This document shows, piece by piece, positions 38,723 through 47,438 of a DNA stretch of 64,000 nt. The stretch is from positions 1 through 64,000 of the forward strand of contig JAEYUO010000107.1 in the NCBI GenBank assembly GCA_023432465.1, written 5' to 3'. Every line of letters begins with the position of its first letter. The first letter of the stretch is position 1. This stretch comes from Planctomycetota bacterium. GTDB lineage: Bacteria; Planctomycetota; Phycisphaerae; Phycisphaerales; UBA1924. A program made the translations under genes and the position numbers. The notes below the pieces were generated by a model. It was not told the origin of the DNA, made no database searches, and saw only the letters and a list, made by a program, of their open reading frames with translations.

Positions 38723-39397
38723 TCATGCACGCACATATGGATTCGTCCGCTTCTCCCTGCCCACAGATGTGGCCGGTCCGTGACCCGGCAGCACGATCGT
38801 CGCATCCGGAAGGGTGTAGAGCTTGGTCCGGATCGCCTCGTGCAGCTCTCGTTCATCCGACCCCGGGAAATCCGACCGCCCGATGCTCCCGGCAAACAAC
38901 GTGTCGCCGACGATCGCGATTCCCTCCCGGTCGTTCACGAGCGTGATCCCGCCGGGCGAGTGCCCGGGCGTGTGCAGCACGCGCCAGGAATCGGAGCCGA
39001 GCGCCAGCCGATCCCCCTCCCCGACAAACCGCGTCGCGCCCGGGACGGCAAGCGGAATCCCATAGCTTGCAGACAGATTCCGTTCCGGATCTCCCGGCCA
39101 TGCACGCTCCGATTCATGCCCGATGATCGGGATGTTGCCGAAGGCCTCCAAAATCCGCGGCAGCCCGGCGACATGATCCAGGTGTGCGTGCGTGAGCACA
39201 ATCGCCTCCGGCCGCAGCCTTGCCGCCCGGACAGCCTCGATCACCACCCCGGGGTCGAGCCCGGGATCGATGACCCAGCACTGATCCGTTCCGGGCGCAG
39301 TCACCACGTAGCAGTTGGTCTCAAACGGCCCCAACGGCCAGCCGCGAACGCCGCCCGCACCGGGCCCGGATCCTGTTTGGGCATCCTCATGGTCCAT
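38723..39397 (-). CDS. MBL-fold metallo-hydrolase (glyoxalase II-like)
   Basis: Protein of 224 aa in the metallo-beta-lactamase fold, most like YcbL/GloB-type hydroxyacylglutathione hydrolases. It contains LTHAHLDHVAG (HxHxDH), HTPGHSPGG (His), VGDTLFAGSIGRSD (Asp) and LPGHGP (His), so both metal sites are complete. The short C-terminus after the last His is as in the YcbL type. The ATG at 39397 is preferred to a TTG five codons earlier because TATTAT lies 6 nt before it. Substrate not determined. Confidence 0.9.
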   Translation of the reverse strand: MDHEDAQTGSGPGAGGVRGWPLGPFETNCYVVTAPGTDQCWVIDPGLDPGVVIEAVRAARLRPEAIVLTHAHLDHVAGLPRILEAFGNIPIIGHESERAWPGDPERNLSASYGIPLAVPGATRFVGEGDRLALGSDSWRVLHTPGHSPGGITLVNDREGIAIVGDTLFAGSIGRSDFPGSDERELHEAIRTKLYTLPDATIVLPGHGPATSVGREKRTNPYVRA

Positions 39398-39403
39398 GGG
39401 CCA

Positions 39404-39409
39404 ATAATA
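39404..39409 (-). promoter_or_regulatory. -10-like TATTAT box of the metallo-hydrolase gene
   Basis: On the minus strand TATTAT ends 6 nt before the ATG at 39397, with no Shine-Dalgarno sequence. Confidence 0.5.
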
Positions 39410-39496
39410 CAAGGAAGGCCAAGGCGGGAACCAAGTTCACCCCCCACTCTTCGCGGTCCGATAGACCCTGTGCAGTTCTCCCCCGGAGGTTCGCAA

Positions 39497-40522
39497 ATGG
39501 ATCAGTCGCCCAACCACACCACCGTGAAGAGCCCCACCGATGCGGGCCGCGGCCCGGGCAAGCTGGCCCTGATCTTCGGAGTCGCGGCATACACCGTGGT
39601 GCTGGTGGGCAGCCTCGGCCTGATCATCGCGGGCTCAGGGCGACTCGGCTTCGTCGGGAGCGTCGAGGTCCGCATCGCCGGCTACATCGGCCTGTTCCTG
39701 TTCCTCACCCACTTCCCGCTCGCCTGGATGCTTCTGGCCCGCGCACGGTCCGGCGATGAGCGAGTTGTCCGTACGCTCGACTCCGTCTCCGATGCCGTGC
39801 GCCTGCTGCACCAGCAGTCATCCCTCTCCGATGATGCCCGCCGAGTCCTGAACCGGCGGGCCGAGCGCGATCTGCTCTGCCGCGCCATCGAGGAAGATAT
39901 CAACACCCAGAACTGGGATGCCGCGATGGTCCTCTGCCGCGAGCTGGCGGACCGGTTCGGCTATCTCGCGGACGCGGAGGAGTTCCGCGGGCGGATCGAG
40001 GCTGCACGCTCCGAGGTGCAGGACCACCGCGTGCGTGAGTCCGTGTCGCACCTGGACGGCCTCATCGTGCAGCGCCGCTGGGATGTCGCCCTCAACGAGG
40101 CCAGCCGCATCCAGCGGCTCTTCCCCGAATCCCCGAAGGTCGAGCGGCTCCGCGAGCGCGTCACCCAGGCGCGCGCGGTGTACAAGGAAGACCTTGAGCG
40201 TCGATTCCTCGATGCGGCCGACCAGGGCCGGATCGACGAAGCTATGAACCTGCTCAAGGAACTCGACAACTACCTCAACGAACGCGAGGGAGAAGAGTTC
40301 CGGGAAGTCGCACGCGGCGTCATTGGCAAGGCCCGCGAGAACCTCGGCGCGCAGTTCAAGATCGCCGTGCGCGACCGCCGCTGGTCCGCCGCTGCGACCA
40401 TCGGCAGGCGCATCATCGCCGAGTTCCCCAACACCCGGATGGCAACCGAAGTCCGCGGCATGATGGACGGGATCCTCGCGAAGGCGAATGTCGCGGCCGA
40501 GGCCGTGGCCGCATCGCGCTGA
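39497..40522 (+). CDS. membrane protein with TPR-like cytoplasmic domain
   Basis: Protein of 341 aa with two N-terminal membrane helices (about 23-46 and 58-82). A long helical region rich in Arg, Glu and Ala follows. It has tetratricopeptide-like pairs (NWDAAMVLCRELADRF, RWDVALNEASRIQRLFP, RIDEAMNLLKELDNYL, RWSAAATIGRRIIAEFP). The ATG at 39497 has GGAGG upstream; the longer open frame is antisense to the metallo-hydrolase gene and is not real. Convergent with lspA, the stop codons being adjacent. A scaffold role is likely; the partner is unknown. Confidence 0.82.
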   Translation: MDQSPNHTTVKSPTDAGRGPGKLALIFGVAAYTVVLVGSLGLIIAGSGRLGFVGSVEVRIAGYIGLFLFLTHFPLAWMLLARARSGDERVVRTLDSVSDAVRLLHQQSSLSDDARRVLNRRAERDLLCRAIEEDINTQNWDAAMVLCRELADRFGYLADAEEFRGRIEAARSEVQDHRVRESVSHLDGLIVQRRWDVALNEASRIQRLFPESPKVERLRERVTQARAVYKEDLERRFLDAADQGRIDEAMNLLKELDNYLNEREGEEFREVARGVIGKARENLGAQFKIAVRDRRWSAAATIGRRIIAEFPNTRMATEVRGMMDGILAKANVAAEAVAASR

Positions 40523-41167
40523 TCACTCCCGGTCTTTCTTCCACAGGAAGATCAGCAGGATCCCGATCCCGACCAGCAGCTGCGCATCGGCCACATTCGA
40601 GACGTACGGCCAGACTTCCTGCGTGCCGCGGAAGGTGAAGCCCCCAGGCCACTTCCAGCCCGGCAGGGGGTGGAGGAAGTCCCGCACACACGCAAAGACG
40701 AGGCGGTCGTACAGGTTCCCGACCCCGCCGCCGAGCAGCAGGCCGATGCCCACGTGCGCCCACGTGTCGCGAGTCGTGCACCACTTTGCGAACATGAACA
40801 AGCCGAAGCCCAGCGCAACGATCGTGAAGCCGACGAAGAACCACCGCTTCCCCGGCCCGGTGCCAAAGACCGCTCCGGGATTCAGCACGAGCGTGAAGTG
40901 CAGAACGTGCGGCACAACGATCACCGGCTCGTGGTTGGGCACGAGGCTGTTGATCATCCGCGGATCGGCTTCCGCGATTCGCAGGACATCCGCGCGGTCA
41001 ACATGCACCGGCGTGCCCGCGACGTGCTCGAACGCCAGCCACTTGCTCCCAAGGTCCGAGACCAGGGAAAGAACCGCGGTGATGATCAGCACCGCCCACG
41101 CGCGGCGAGACCGCCAGGCGGATGGCGCGGCGAGGTCGGGCGGAGTGTTGTTGGTGGTCTCGCTCAC
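40523..41167 (-). CDS. lspA: lipoprotein signal peptidase
   Basis: Aspartyl protease of the inner membrane that cleaves prolipoproteins before the lipid-modified Cys. The 214-aa protein has four hydrophobic segments and the two catalytic Asp motifs GGVGNLYDRL and VSNVADA. NPGAVFG is the expected NxGxxFG loop. It is about 40-50 residues longer than the usual 160-170. Extra residues lie between helix 1 and the NPGAVFG loop (a His/Val/Asp-rich segment), and before the second Asp. GTG start overlapping the stop of the DksA-like gene (GTGA). Confidence 0.93.
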   Translation of the reverse strand: MSETTNNTPPDLAAPSAWRSRRAWAVLIITAVLSLVSDLGSKWLAFEHVAGTPVHVDRADVLRIAEADPRMINSLVPNHEPVIVVPHVLHFTLVLNPGAVFGTGPGKRWFFVGFTIVALGFGLFMFAKWCTTRDTWAHVGIGLLLGGGVGNLYDRLVFACVRDFLHPLPGWKWPGGFTFRGTQEVWPYVSNVADAQLLVGIGILLIFLWKKDRE

Positions 41168-42027
41168 GAGCGATAGCTGCGACGCTCGATCTCTCGCGCC
41201 GCCTCGATCGAATGGCGTGCCCAGGGGAGTTCCGCCAGCCGCTCGGGGCTGATGGGCTTGTAGGTCAGCTCGCAGATGCCGTACGTGCCCGCCTCGATGC
41301 GGTGGAGGGCCTCATCGATCTCGCGGATCAGGTTCCGGTCCACCTGCGCCAGGTCCAGCGAGAGCGACTGCTCCGACGCGTCGGAGCCCTGCTCGGCCAT
41401 GTGTTGCGGCAGCGACGACAGCGAACCGCTGTTCTGGCGGAGCGCCTCCTCCTCCATCGTGGCGATGTCGCCGACAAGCTCGGAGCGCTTCCGCTTCAGG
41501 ATCTCCCGATACTTTTCAAGCTCGCGCTTCGGCAGCTTGGCCTTTGCGGTGATCTTCGTGGCGTCGTGAACCTCGAGCGGACCAAAGTCCGTCGGCGTCG
41601 GCGGAGCCTTCGGACCCGAGGGGATCAGAGGCTTCCACTTCCCACCCGGCTTCAGCAGGGGCTCCGCGATCGGCATCTGCAGTTTGGGCTTGGGCTTGGG
41701 CTTCCGCATCGGCTTCTGACTCACGATCGTGATGCCCTTGGGGCCCGCGCCCTTCTTGCCGTCAGCATCGGTCGCGGCCGCAGGAGCGGCCTTCGACGCG
41801 CTCGCGGCGGACTTCGCGGCCGGAGCAGAGGCCGTAGCCTTCTTTGCAGGAGCAGGCTTCGCCGGGGACGGCTTCGCTGCCGACACAGACTTCTTGGCCG
41901 AAACAGTCGCCTTCTTCGTTGAAGCCATGGGTTTTTTCGCCGAAGCCGTCGGCTTCTTCTTCGAGTCCTTCGCGGACTTCGAGGGAGCCTTCGACTGCTT
42001 GAGGGGCTTCGTTTTTGCCTTCGCCAC
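41164..42027 (-). CDS. DksA/TraR-like protein with histone-H1-like Lys/Ala tail
   Basis: The protein has 287 aa when started at the GTG at 42027 (AGGA upstream); the frame is open to 42063. The first 100 residues are almost only Lys, Ala, Ser and Pro (repeats such as KKPTASAKKP and KSAASASKAAPAA), like histone H1 tails and bacterial H1-like proteins. After KPKPKPKLQMP comes a DksA-type domain. It has a coiled coil (REILKRKRSELVGDIATMEEEAL), the DxxA-like region at DASEQSLSLDLAQVD, and EIDEALHRIEAGTYGICE, the lead-in to the zinc finger. The finger is degenerate: one of four Cys remains (GICELTYKPI...RHSIEAA). In classical DksA this domain enters the RNA polymerase secondary channel. It is coupled to lspA by GTGA. 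Confidence 0.85.
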   Translation of the reverse strand: MAKAKTKPLKQSKAPSKSAKDSKKKPTASAKKPMASTKKATVSAKKSVSAAKPSPAKPAPAKKATASAPAAKSAASASKAAPAAATDADGKKGAGPKGITIVSQKPMRKPKPKPKLQMPIAEPLLKPGGKWKPLIPSGPKAPPTPTDFGPLEVHDATKITAKAKLPKRELEKYREILKRKRSELVGDIATMEEEALRQNSGSLSSLPQHMAEQGSDASEQSLSLDLAQVDRNLIREIDEALHRIEAGTYGICELTYKPISPERLAELPWARHSIEAAREIERRSYRS

Positions 42028-42216
42028 GGTCGATGTCCTCACGACGCCGGCCCCGCCGCACACCGTCGCCCACGATGGGCCTCACGAACTGGGCGTGCTC
42101 TGGGCGAAAAAGGCAAGCAGTGTACCGGGGTCATGGCAAAGGGTCAAAACACCAGACACGAACTGGTTGCAAACACACACCCTGTTCAGGTGGCTCTCGA
42201 CCAGAAACTTCACCAC

Positions 42217-43272
42217 TCACGCCGCGGGCATTTCCGTGAACGACCCGAGCTTGCGGAACCGGTCGTATCGGCTGTTCGGCAGCGTTGCCGGATTCACCGC
42301 CTTCAACTCGTGCAGCTGATCCGTGATCCAACGCTCCAGGTTCTGCGCCGCCTTGGCGGGGTCGCGGTGCGCACCCCCCAAGGGCTCGGGGATCACCGCA
42401 TCAACAATCCCGAATCCAAGGTTGTCCTTGGCCGTCAGCTTGAGTGCCTGCGCCGCCAGCGCGTTGGTCTGGTCGTTGGCCTGCTTCCACAGGATCGCGG
42501 CGCACCCCTCCGGGCTGATGACCGAGTACCACGCATACTGCAGCATCGCCACGCGATCCGCCACGGCGATGCCGAGCGCGCCGCCCGACCCGCCCTCGCC
42601 GATGACGATGCTCAGGATCGGAGTCTTCAGCCTGCTCATATCCCGCAGGTTCACCGCGATCGCCTCGGCCTGGCCGCGGGCTTCCGCGCCAAGCCCGGGA
42701 TAGGCGCCCGGGGTATCCACGAACGTCACGATCGGCAGGCCGAACTTCTCCGCCAGTCGCATCTTGGCCATCGCCTTGCGATACCCCTCCGGATGAGCAC
42801 ACCCGAAGTGGCAGGAGATCCGTTCCTTGGTCGACCGTCCCTTGTAGTGCCCCACAACCAGCACCTTGGACGAACCAATCCGCGCGAACCCCACCACCAT
42901 CGCCGGATCATCGCCGAAGCGGCGATCGCCGTGCAGCTCGCAGAAGTCCTTGCAGATCAGCTCGATGTAATCGCGAGACTGCGGCCGCTTCGGATGCCGC
43001 GCCACCAGCACAGTGTCGCGCGGCGTGATCGCCGCGTACACCCGCTCCAGTGCGGCCTCGCGCTCCTGCTTCAGCCGGCTCAACTCCGCGGCCAGCCCGA
43101 CCGAGGGCTCCGCGGCTTCCGTCGAGACATCGATCCCGGGGTATGCCGGAGCCTCCACGGGTTCGGCCTGCTCAAGAGCCTGAGACTTCTTCAGCTTGAC
43201 CTCGACCTCGGCGATCTGCCGCTCGATCTCCACCACAGGCTTCTCAAACTCGAGCTGGTAGTAGGATGCCAT
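42217..43272 (-). CDS. accA: acetyl-CoA carboxylase carboxyltransferase subunit alpha
   Basis: Half of the carboxyltransferase that makes malonyl-CoA for fatty-acid synthesis. The 351-aa protein, slightly longer than E. coli AccA, begins with an alpha-helical segment (YYQLEFEKPVVEIERQI). The crotonase-like core follows: LHGDRRFGDDPAMV, FVDTPGAYPGLGAEARGQ, IGEGGSGGALGIAVADRV and SVISPEGCAAILWK. The region from residue 35 to 65 (a Glu/Pro/Ala-rich stretch) is an insertion. The ATG at 43272 has GAGGAG upstream. Divergent from proC. No accD, accB or accC is seen in the window. Confidence 0.95.
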   Translation of the reverse strand: MASYYQLEFEKPVVEIERQIAEVEVKLKKSQALEQAEPVEAPAYPGIDVSTEAAEPSVGLAAELSRLKQEREAALERVYAAITPRDTVLVARHPKRPQSRDYIELICKDFCELHGDRRFGDDPAMVVGFARIGSSKVLVVGHYKGRSTKERISCHFGCAHPEGYRKAMAKMRLAEKFGLPIVTFVDTPGAYPGLGAEARGQAEAIAVNLRDMSRLKTPILSIVIGEGGSGGALGIAVADRVAMLQYAWYSVISPEGCAAILWKQANDQTNALAAQALKLTAKDNLGFGIVDAVIPEPLGGAHRDPAKAAQNLERWITDQLHELKAVNPATLPNSRYDRFRKLGSFTEMPAA

Positions 43273-43341
43273 ACCGCTCCTCGTTCCTCGATGACTTCGA
43301 CTCTGGGCCAGTTCGCCGGGGGTTCACACGAGGGCAAGTAT

Positions 43342-44190
43342 ATGACCATGGCCCCACTGACTTTCGGTCCCCTTGCCGTCATGGGCGGGGGCAACATGGC
43401 GACGGCGATCGTTCGCGGCGGAATCGCCGCGGGCATCCTCGATCCGCGTCACGTCATTGTCTGCGAGCCCGATCCCCTCAAGCGTGCTTCGCTGGCGGAA
43501 CTGGGCATCCTCACGACCGATCGCCACGCAAAGGCCGCAGAGGCGGGTTGGCCCATCCTCCTGGCCGTGAAGCCTCAGTCGTTTGCGGGACTGGCCGACC
43601 AACTCCGGCTGCTTCTCTCCGCCGAACCCCGTCTGGCGATCAGCATCCTCGCGGGCACCGAGGCCGCTTCGATCCACACCGCCCTGGGCCGAAGCATCCG
43701 CATCGTTCGGGTGATGCCCAACACGCCCGTCTCGATACGCCGCGGCGTGTCCGCAATCTGCCGCGGTCCCGGCGCGACCGATGCCGATCTCGACCTGACC
43801 GAAACGCTGTTTGCGAGTGTCGGCAGCACGATTCGCATCGATGAATCGATGATGAACGCCGCAACCGCAGTCGTCGGTTCCGGCCCGGCATACGTGTACT
43901 ACCTCGCCGAAGCAATGATCGCCGCGGCAATCGATGCAGGCTTCGACCCGGATGCCGCGGACCGGTTGGTGCGGGGGACCATCGAGGGCGCGGCCCTGCT
44001 GCTCGCGACTTCCTCGCCGACCCCGCCTGCCACCCTGCGCGAAGGCGTCACGAGCAAGGGCGGCACAACCGCCGCGGCCATCGCCGTGCTCGATCAGGCC
44101 GCTGTCTCACAGGCGATCCGCAAAGCCGTCATCGCGGCCCGGGACCGCGGCGCAGAGCTTGCCCAGCTTGCCAAGGCGCGTCCGGCCTGA
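43342..44190 (+). CDS. proC: pyrroline-5-carboxylate reductase
   Basis: Last step of proline biosynthesis, NAD(P)H-dependent. The 282-aa protein has the Rossmann motif AVMGGGNMATAI, LAVKPQ, RVMPNTPVSIRRGVSAI and GSGPAYVYYLAEAM. The C-terminal signature LREGVTSKGGTTAAAIAVL is also present. The ATG at 43342 has GAGGG upstream; an ATG two codons later is also possible. The longer open frame to the left is antisense to accA and not coding. Confidence 0.95.
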   Translation: MTMAPLTFGPLAVMGGGNMATAIVRGGIAAGILDPRHVIVCEPDPLKRASLAELGILTTDRHAKAAEAGWPILLAVKPQSFAGLADQLRLLLSAEPRLAISILAGTEAASIHTALGRSIRIVRVMPNTPVSIRRGVSAICRGPGATDADLDLTETLFASVGSTIRIDESMMNAATAVVGSGPAYVYYLAEAMIAAAIDAGFDPDAADRLVRGTIEGAALLLATSSPTPPATLREGVTSKGGTTAAAIAVLDQAAVSQAIRKAVIAARDRGAELAQLAKARPA

Positions 44191-44302
44191 GCCCGGAGGC
44201 TCGCAACTCACGACATTTCAGAAGAGGGCTGCAAGAACTCGCGACGCGGGCGACATCCTTTGGTACGGGTGCCCGTTCGGGGCACGCCAAGGAGCCTGCC
44301 AC

Positions 44303-44881
44303 ATGAACGTTCGCACCCCGATCCTCGCGTTTGCACTTGCAGCCACCGCCTCCTCCTCCCTCGCCGATGTCATTCACGATGAGAACCTCCACGGCGATCT
44401 TTCCAACGACCGCCTCGCCCCGACCGCATACTCGCTCTCGCTGGGCGCGAACTCCGTTCTTGCAACCTCCAGCCAGGGCGATCGCGAGTTCATCGCGCTG
44501 ACCGTCCCCGCGGGCGCGGAACTCTCGGCAATCCTCCAGATCTCGTACGCCGGTGACGACGATGTTGCCTTTGCCGCGGTACAGGCCGGCCCGCAGCTCA
44601 CCGTCGATCCGGACCTGTTTGATCCCGCAGGCCTGCTCGGCTGGACACACTTTGGTCCGTTCGCGTTCCCCAACGGCTCGGACATCCTGCCCTCCATGGG
44701 CATGGGCTTCGGCGCTGACGGCTTCTCCCCCCCACTGCCCGCGGGGACGTACACGTTCTGGCTCCAGCAGGCAGGGCCGTCGCTGACGAGCTTTCAGCTC
44801 GACTTCATCGTCACGCCGGCACCGGGCGCGGCGAGCATGCTCGCTGTGGGAGTGCTTGCCGCGGTGCGCCGCCGTCGCTGA
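44303..44881 (+). CDS. exported protein with PEP-CTERM-like sorting tail
   Basis: Protein of 192 aa with a signal peptide (about 1-21, ending SSLA). A short beta-rich body contains SNDRLAPTAYSLSLGANSVL and YTFWLQQAGP, resembling small pre-peptidase C-like sandwich domains (uncertain). The tail is TPAPGAASMLAVGVLAAVRRRR-like. The ATG has AAGGAG 8 nt upstream. Preceded by proC, followed by a bidirectional terminator. Function unknown. Confidence 0.8.
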   Translation: MNVRTPILAFALAATASSSLADVIHDENLHGDLSNDRLAPTAYSLSLGANSVLATSSQGDREFIALTVPAGAELSAILQISYAGDDDVAFAAVQAGPQLTVDPDLFDPAGLLGWTHFGPFAFPNGSDILPSMGMGFGADGFSPPLPAGTYTFWLQQAGPSLTSFQLDFIVTPAPGAASMLAVGVLAAVRRRR

Positions 44882-44906
44882 GTACGTCGCGGCCGCAATC
44901 GACGAA

Positions 44907-44940
44907 AAGGGCCCAGGAGCTTCCGCTCCGGGCCCTTGTT
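44907..44940. terminator. bidirectional terminator
   Basis: An 8-bp stem AAGGGCCC (44907-44914 with 44930-44937) is extended inward by AGGAGC/GCTCC. It lies between convergent genes. Confidence 0.78.
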
Positions 44941-44966
44941 CATTTCACAATCCGATCTCGGAGCAC

Positions 44967-46172
44967 TTACACTTCGATCACCATCGCCACACTGTTGCCC
45001 CCGCCGAGGCACAACGCGGCCACGCCGCGCTTCCCGCCCGTCCGGTGCAACTGGTGGATGAGCGTCGTGAGCACGCGCGCGCCGGATCCGCCGATCGGAT
45101 GGCCCAGGGCGACGCCGCCGCCGGCGATGTTCAGTTTCGATTCCGGGATCTCGTGCCCCGCGGCCTTCAGGCCCTTGATGTTCGCCAACACCTGCGCTGC
45201 GAACGCCTCGTTGATCTCGAACAGGTCGATGTCCTTCGCCGAGAGGTTCGCCTTCTTGAGCGCGCCGCTGATGCCCTCGATGGGTGCGGCGAAGATGTCC
45301 TTGGGGGCGACGCCCGAGGTGTGATAGGACACGATCCTCGCGATCGGCTTGGCGCCCAGCTTCTCCGCTGCCGCCATGCTGGCGACAACCAGGGCCGCCG
45401 CGCCATCGGAGATCTGCGAGGCGTTGGCCGCGGTAACCGTCCCATCGGGCGTGAACGCGGCCCGCAGCTTCGCCACCGCATCGAGCGTGGTCTCCGCCCG
45501 GATCCCCTCATCCGCCGCGACCCCAGGCGACCGCTTGTCCATGCACTGCTCGCCGGTGAGCGCGACGATCTCGTTCTTGAACCACCCCTGCTTGGTCGCC
45601 TCGGCCGCACGCTGGTGCGACTGCACCGCGAAGCGGTCCTGCTCGGCGCGGGAGATCTCAAACTTCTTGGCGATGTGATCCGCCGAGTTCCCCATCGCGC
45701 ACGACTCGAACGCGCACCGCAGGCCGTCGAAGGCCATGTGATCTTCCATCTGCGCGGGGCCATACTTCACGCCCTCGCGCACCCGCGCAAAGTGCGGCGC
45801 AGCGGTCATGTTCTCAAACCCGCCCGCAACCACGAGGCTGTTGTCCCCGGCCTTGATCGACTGTGCCGCGAGCATCACCGCCTGCAGGCCCGAGCCGCAC
45901 ACCTTGTTGATCGTCTGTGCGCTGAGCGTGTCCGGCAGGCCCGCCTTCAACCCGGCCTGACGTGCCGGGTTCTGGCCCAGCCCGGCCTGCAGCACGCACC
46001 CCATGATGCACTCATCAACCTGAGCCGCGAGCTTCTCCACGCCGCCCAGCGACTCCATCGCGGCCCGCACCGCATAGGAGCCCAGCACGGGCGATGGAAC
46101 CTTTGAAAGGCCGCCGAAGAACTTTCCGATCGGTGTGCGCTTGGCGGCGAGAATGACGGGCTGGCTCGACAT
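44967..46172 (-). CDS. acetyl-CoA C-acetyltransferase (thiolase)
   Basis: Condenses two acetyl-CoA or cleaves beta-ketoacyl-CoA. From the ATG at 46172 (401 aa, GGAGG upstream) the active-site Cys92 is in NKVCGSG, His358 in LGHPIGGSG and Cys388 in ALCLGGGN. EINEAFAAQ, which positions the substrate, is also present. Length is standard for biosynthetic/degradative thiolases. A longer open frame extends upstream antisense to mscS and is not real. It could serve fatty-acid oxidation or acetoacetyl-CoA synthesis; no beta-oxidation partner is adjacent. Confidence 0.94.
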   Translation of the reverse strand: MSSQPVILAAKRTPIGKFFGGLSKVPSPVLGSYAVRAAMESLGGVEKLAAQVDECIMGCVLQAGLGQNPARQAGLKAGLPDTLSAQTINKVCGSGLQAVMLAAQSIKAGDNSLVVAGGFENMTAAPHFARVREGVKYGPAQMEDHMAFDGLRCAFESCAMGNSADHIAKKFEISRAEQDRFAVQSHQRAAEATKQGWFKNEIVALTGEQCMDKRSPGVAADEGIRAETTLDAVAKLRAAFTPDGTVTAANASQISDGAAALVVASMAAAEKLGAKPIARIVSYHTSGVAPKDIFAAPIEGISGALKKANLSAKDIDLFEINEAFAAQVLANIKGLKAAGHEIPESKLNIAGGGVALGHPIGGSGARVLTTLIHQLHRTGGKRGVAALCLGGGNSVAMVIEV

Positions 46173-46263
46173 GAGTCCTCCGAGTTGGAAGCGGCGTTTT
46201 CGGTCTGCACGGTGCTCGCCCATCTTAGGCGAGAACGCGGCCGACATCGCGCCTCCGGGGCCG

Positions 46264-46269
46264 TAGGAT
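46264..46269 (+). promoter_or_regulatory. -10-like TANNNT box of the mscS-like gene
   Basis: TAGGAT ends 5 nt before the ATG at 46275, and no Shine-Dalgarno sequence is seen. Confidence 0.4.
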
Positions 46270-46274
46270 GCCGC

Positions 46275-47432
46275 ATGAACATGCCCACGTTGACCGGCGC
46301 CACCGCGCTCATCTCCGCGGACAAGGCTGGCGCATTGACCAGAGGTCTTCCGACCCTCGACGATGCAACCGCTTCCCTCTGGGAGGCGGGCTACGTCCTC
46401 GGGTGGCTCTTCGCAGCCGTCGCGATCACGCTCCTCGTTCACGCGATCATCTACTCCCTCCTCGCCGCGGCGACAAAGCGGGCAGAACAGATCGAAGCGG
46501 CCACGGTCCGAAGGCTGCGACTGCCATCCCAGATCGCTGTGGTCGCCCTCGCCGGGCTGTTCGTGCTGCCGAAGCTCGAAGCCTCGGCATCGCTTCGCGA
46601 GGGGCTCCGGCATGGGTTCGCGCTGCTGCTCATCCTGGCCATCACCATCCTCACGGTTCGGCTTCTGTGGATCGGCGTCCGGGCGTACCTGCAGCGCTTT
46701 GATATCGGGGTCTCCGACAACCTCAACGCGCGTCGGATGCATACCCAACTGACCGTTGTGTGCAGGATCCTCACCGCGCTCATCTGGCTCGTCGGTGTGG
46801 CCGCGGCCCTCATGACCTTCCCATCGGTCCGCCAACTCGGCGCCAGCATGCTCGCCTCCGCCGGTATCGCGGGGTTGGTCGTCGGTCTCGCTGCGCAGCG
46901 CACGCTCGGCAACTTCATCACAGGCCTGCAGATCGCGCTGACCGAGCCGATCAACCTCGACGATGTCGTCATCGTGGAGGGCGAGTGGGGACGCGTCGAA
47001 GAGATCACCGCGACGTACGTCGTCATCCGCATCTGGGATCAGCGGCGACTGATCGTGCCCTTCTCCTGGTTCATCGAGAAGCCCTTTCAGAACTGGACCC
47101 GCCGCAGCGCGGAAGTGCTCGGCACCGTCTTCCTCTGGACGGACTACGCGGTCCCGGTCGATCGCATCCGCGAGGAGGCCTCGCGCCTGGCCAAGGCTTC
47201 TCCCCACTGGGACGGCCGCGTCGTCGGCGTCTCCGTCACCGACACCACCGACAAGGCGGTTCAGATCCGCGTCCTCGCCAGCGCGGCCGACGCTTCCAAG
47301 GCGTGGGACCTCCGCTGCGAACTCCGCGAAAAGCTGATCGCCTATCTGCAGAAAGAGTGGCCGACCGCCCTGCCGCGGGTGCGTGCGGAACTGAAGAACG
47401 CCGGCCCCTCGGACGCACGCGTCGAAGCCTGA
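46275..47432 (+). CDS. MscS-family mechanosensitive channel
   Basis: Inner-membrane channel that opens under membrane tension. The 385-aa protein has four or five hydrophobic helices (about 38-62, 78-97, 110-132, 160-182). The pore helix and following beta domain are typical: SAGIAGLVVGLAAQRTLGNFITGLQIALTEPINLDDVVIV, shown here in its sequence order but spanning more than one motif block. VEEITATYVVIRIWDQRRLIVPFSWF follows. Extra helices before the pore place it in the larger MscS subfamily. No Shine-Dalgarno sequence; a TAGGAT box lies 5 nt before the start. Confidence 0.92.
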   Translation: MNMPTLTGATALISADKAGALTRGLPTLDDATASLWEAGYVLGWLFAAVAITLLVHAIIYSLLAAATKRAEQIEAATVRRLRLPSQIAVVALAGLFVLPKLEASASLREGLRHGFALLLILAITILTVRLLWIGVRAYLQRFDIGVSDNLNARRMHTQLTVVCRILTALIWLVGVAAALMTFPSVRQLGASMLASAGIAGLVVGLAAQRTLGNFITGLQIALTEPINLDDVVIVEGEWGRVEEITATYVVIRIWDQRRLIVPFSWFIEKPFQNWTRRSAEVLGTVFLWTDYAVPVDRIREEASRLAKASPHWDGRVVGVSVTDTTDKAVQIRVLASAADASKAWDLRCELREKLIAYLQKEWPTALPRVRAELKNAGPSDARVEA

Positions 47433-47438
47433 GCCGGA

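Noticed and set aside
42133..43341. N-terminal extension of the proC frame by about 400 codons
   Set aside because: It is antisense to accA, Arg/His-rich and not protein-like. ProC has its normal start at 43342.
46173..47207. N-terminal extension of the thiolase frame
   Set aside because: It is antisense to the MscS gene. The ATG at 46172 has an ideal GGAGG and the family N-terminus.
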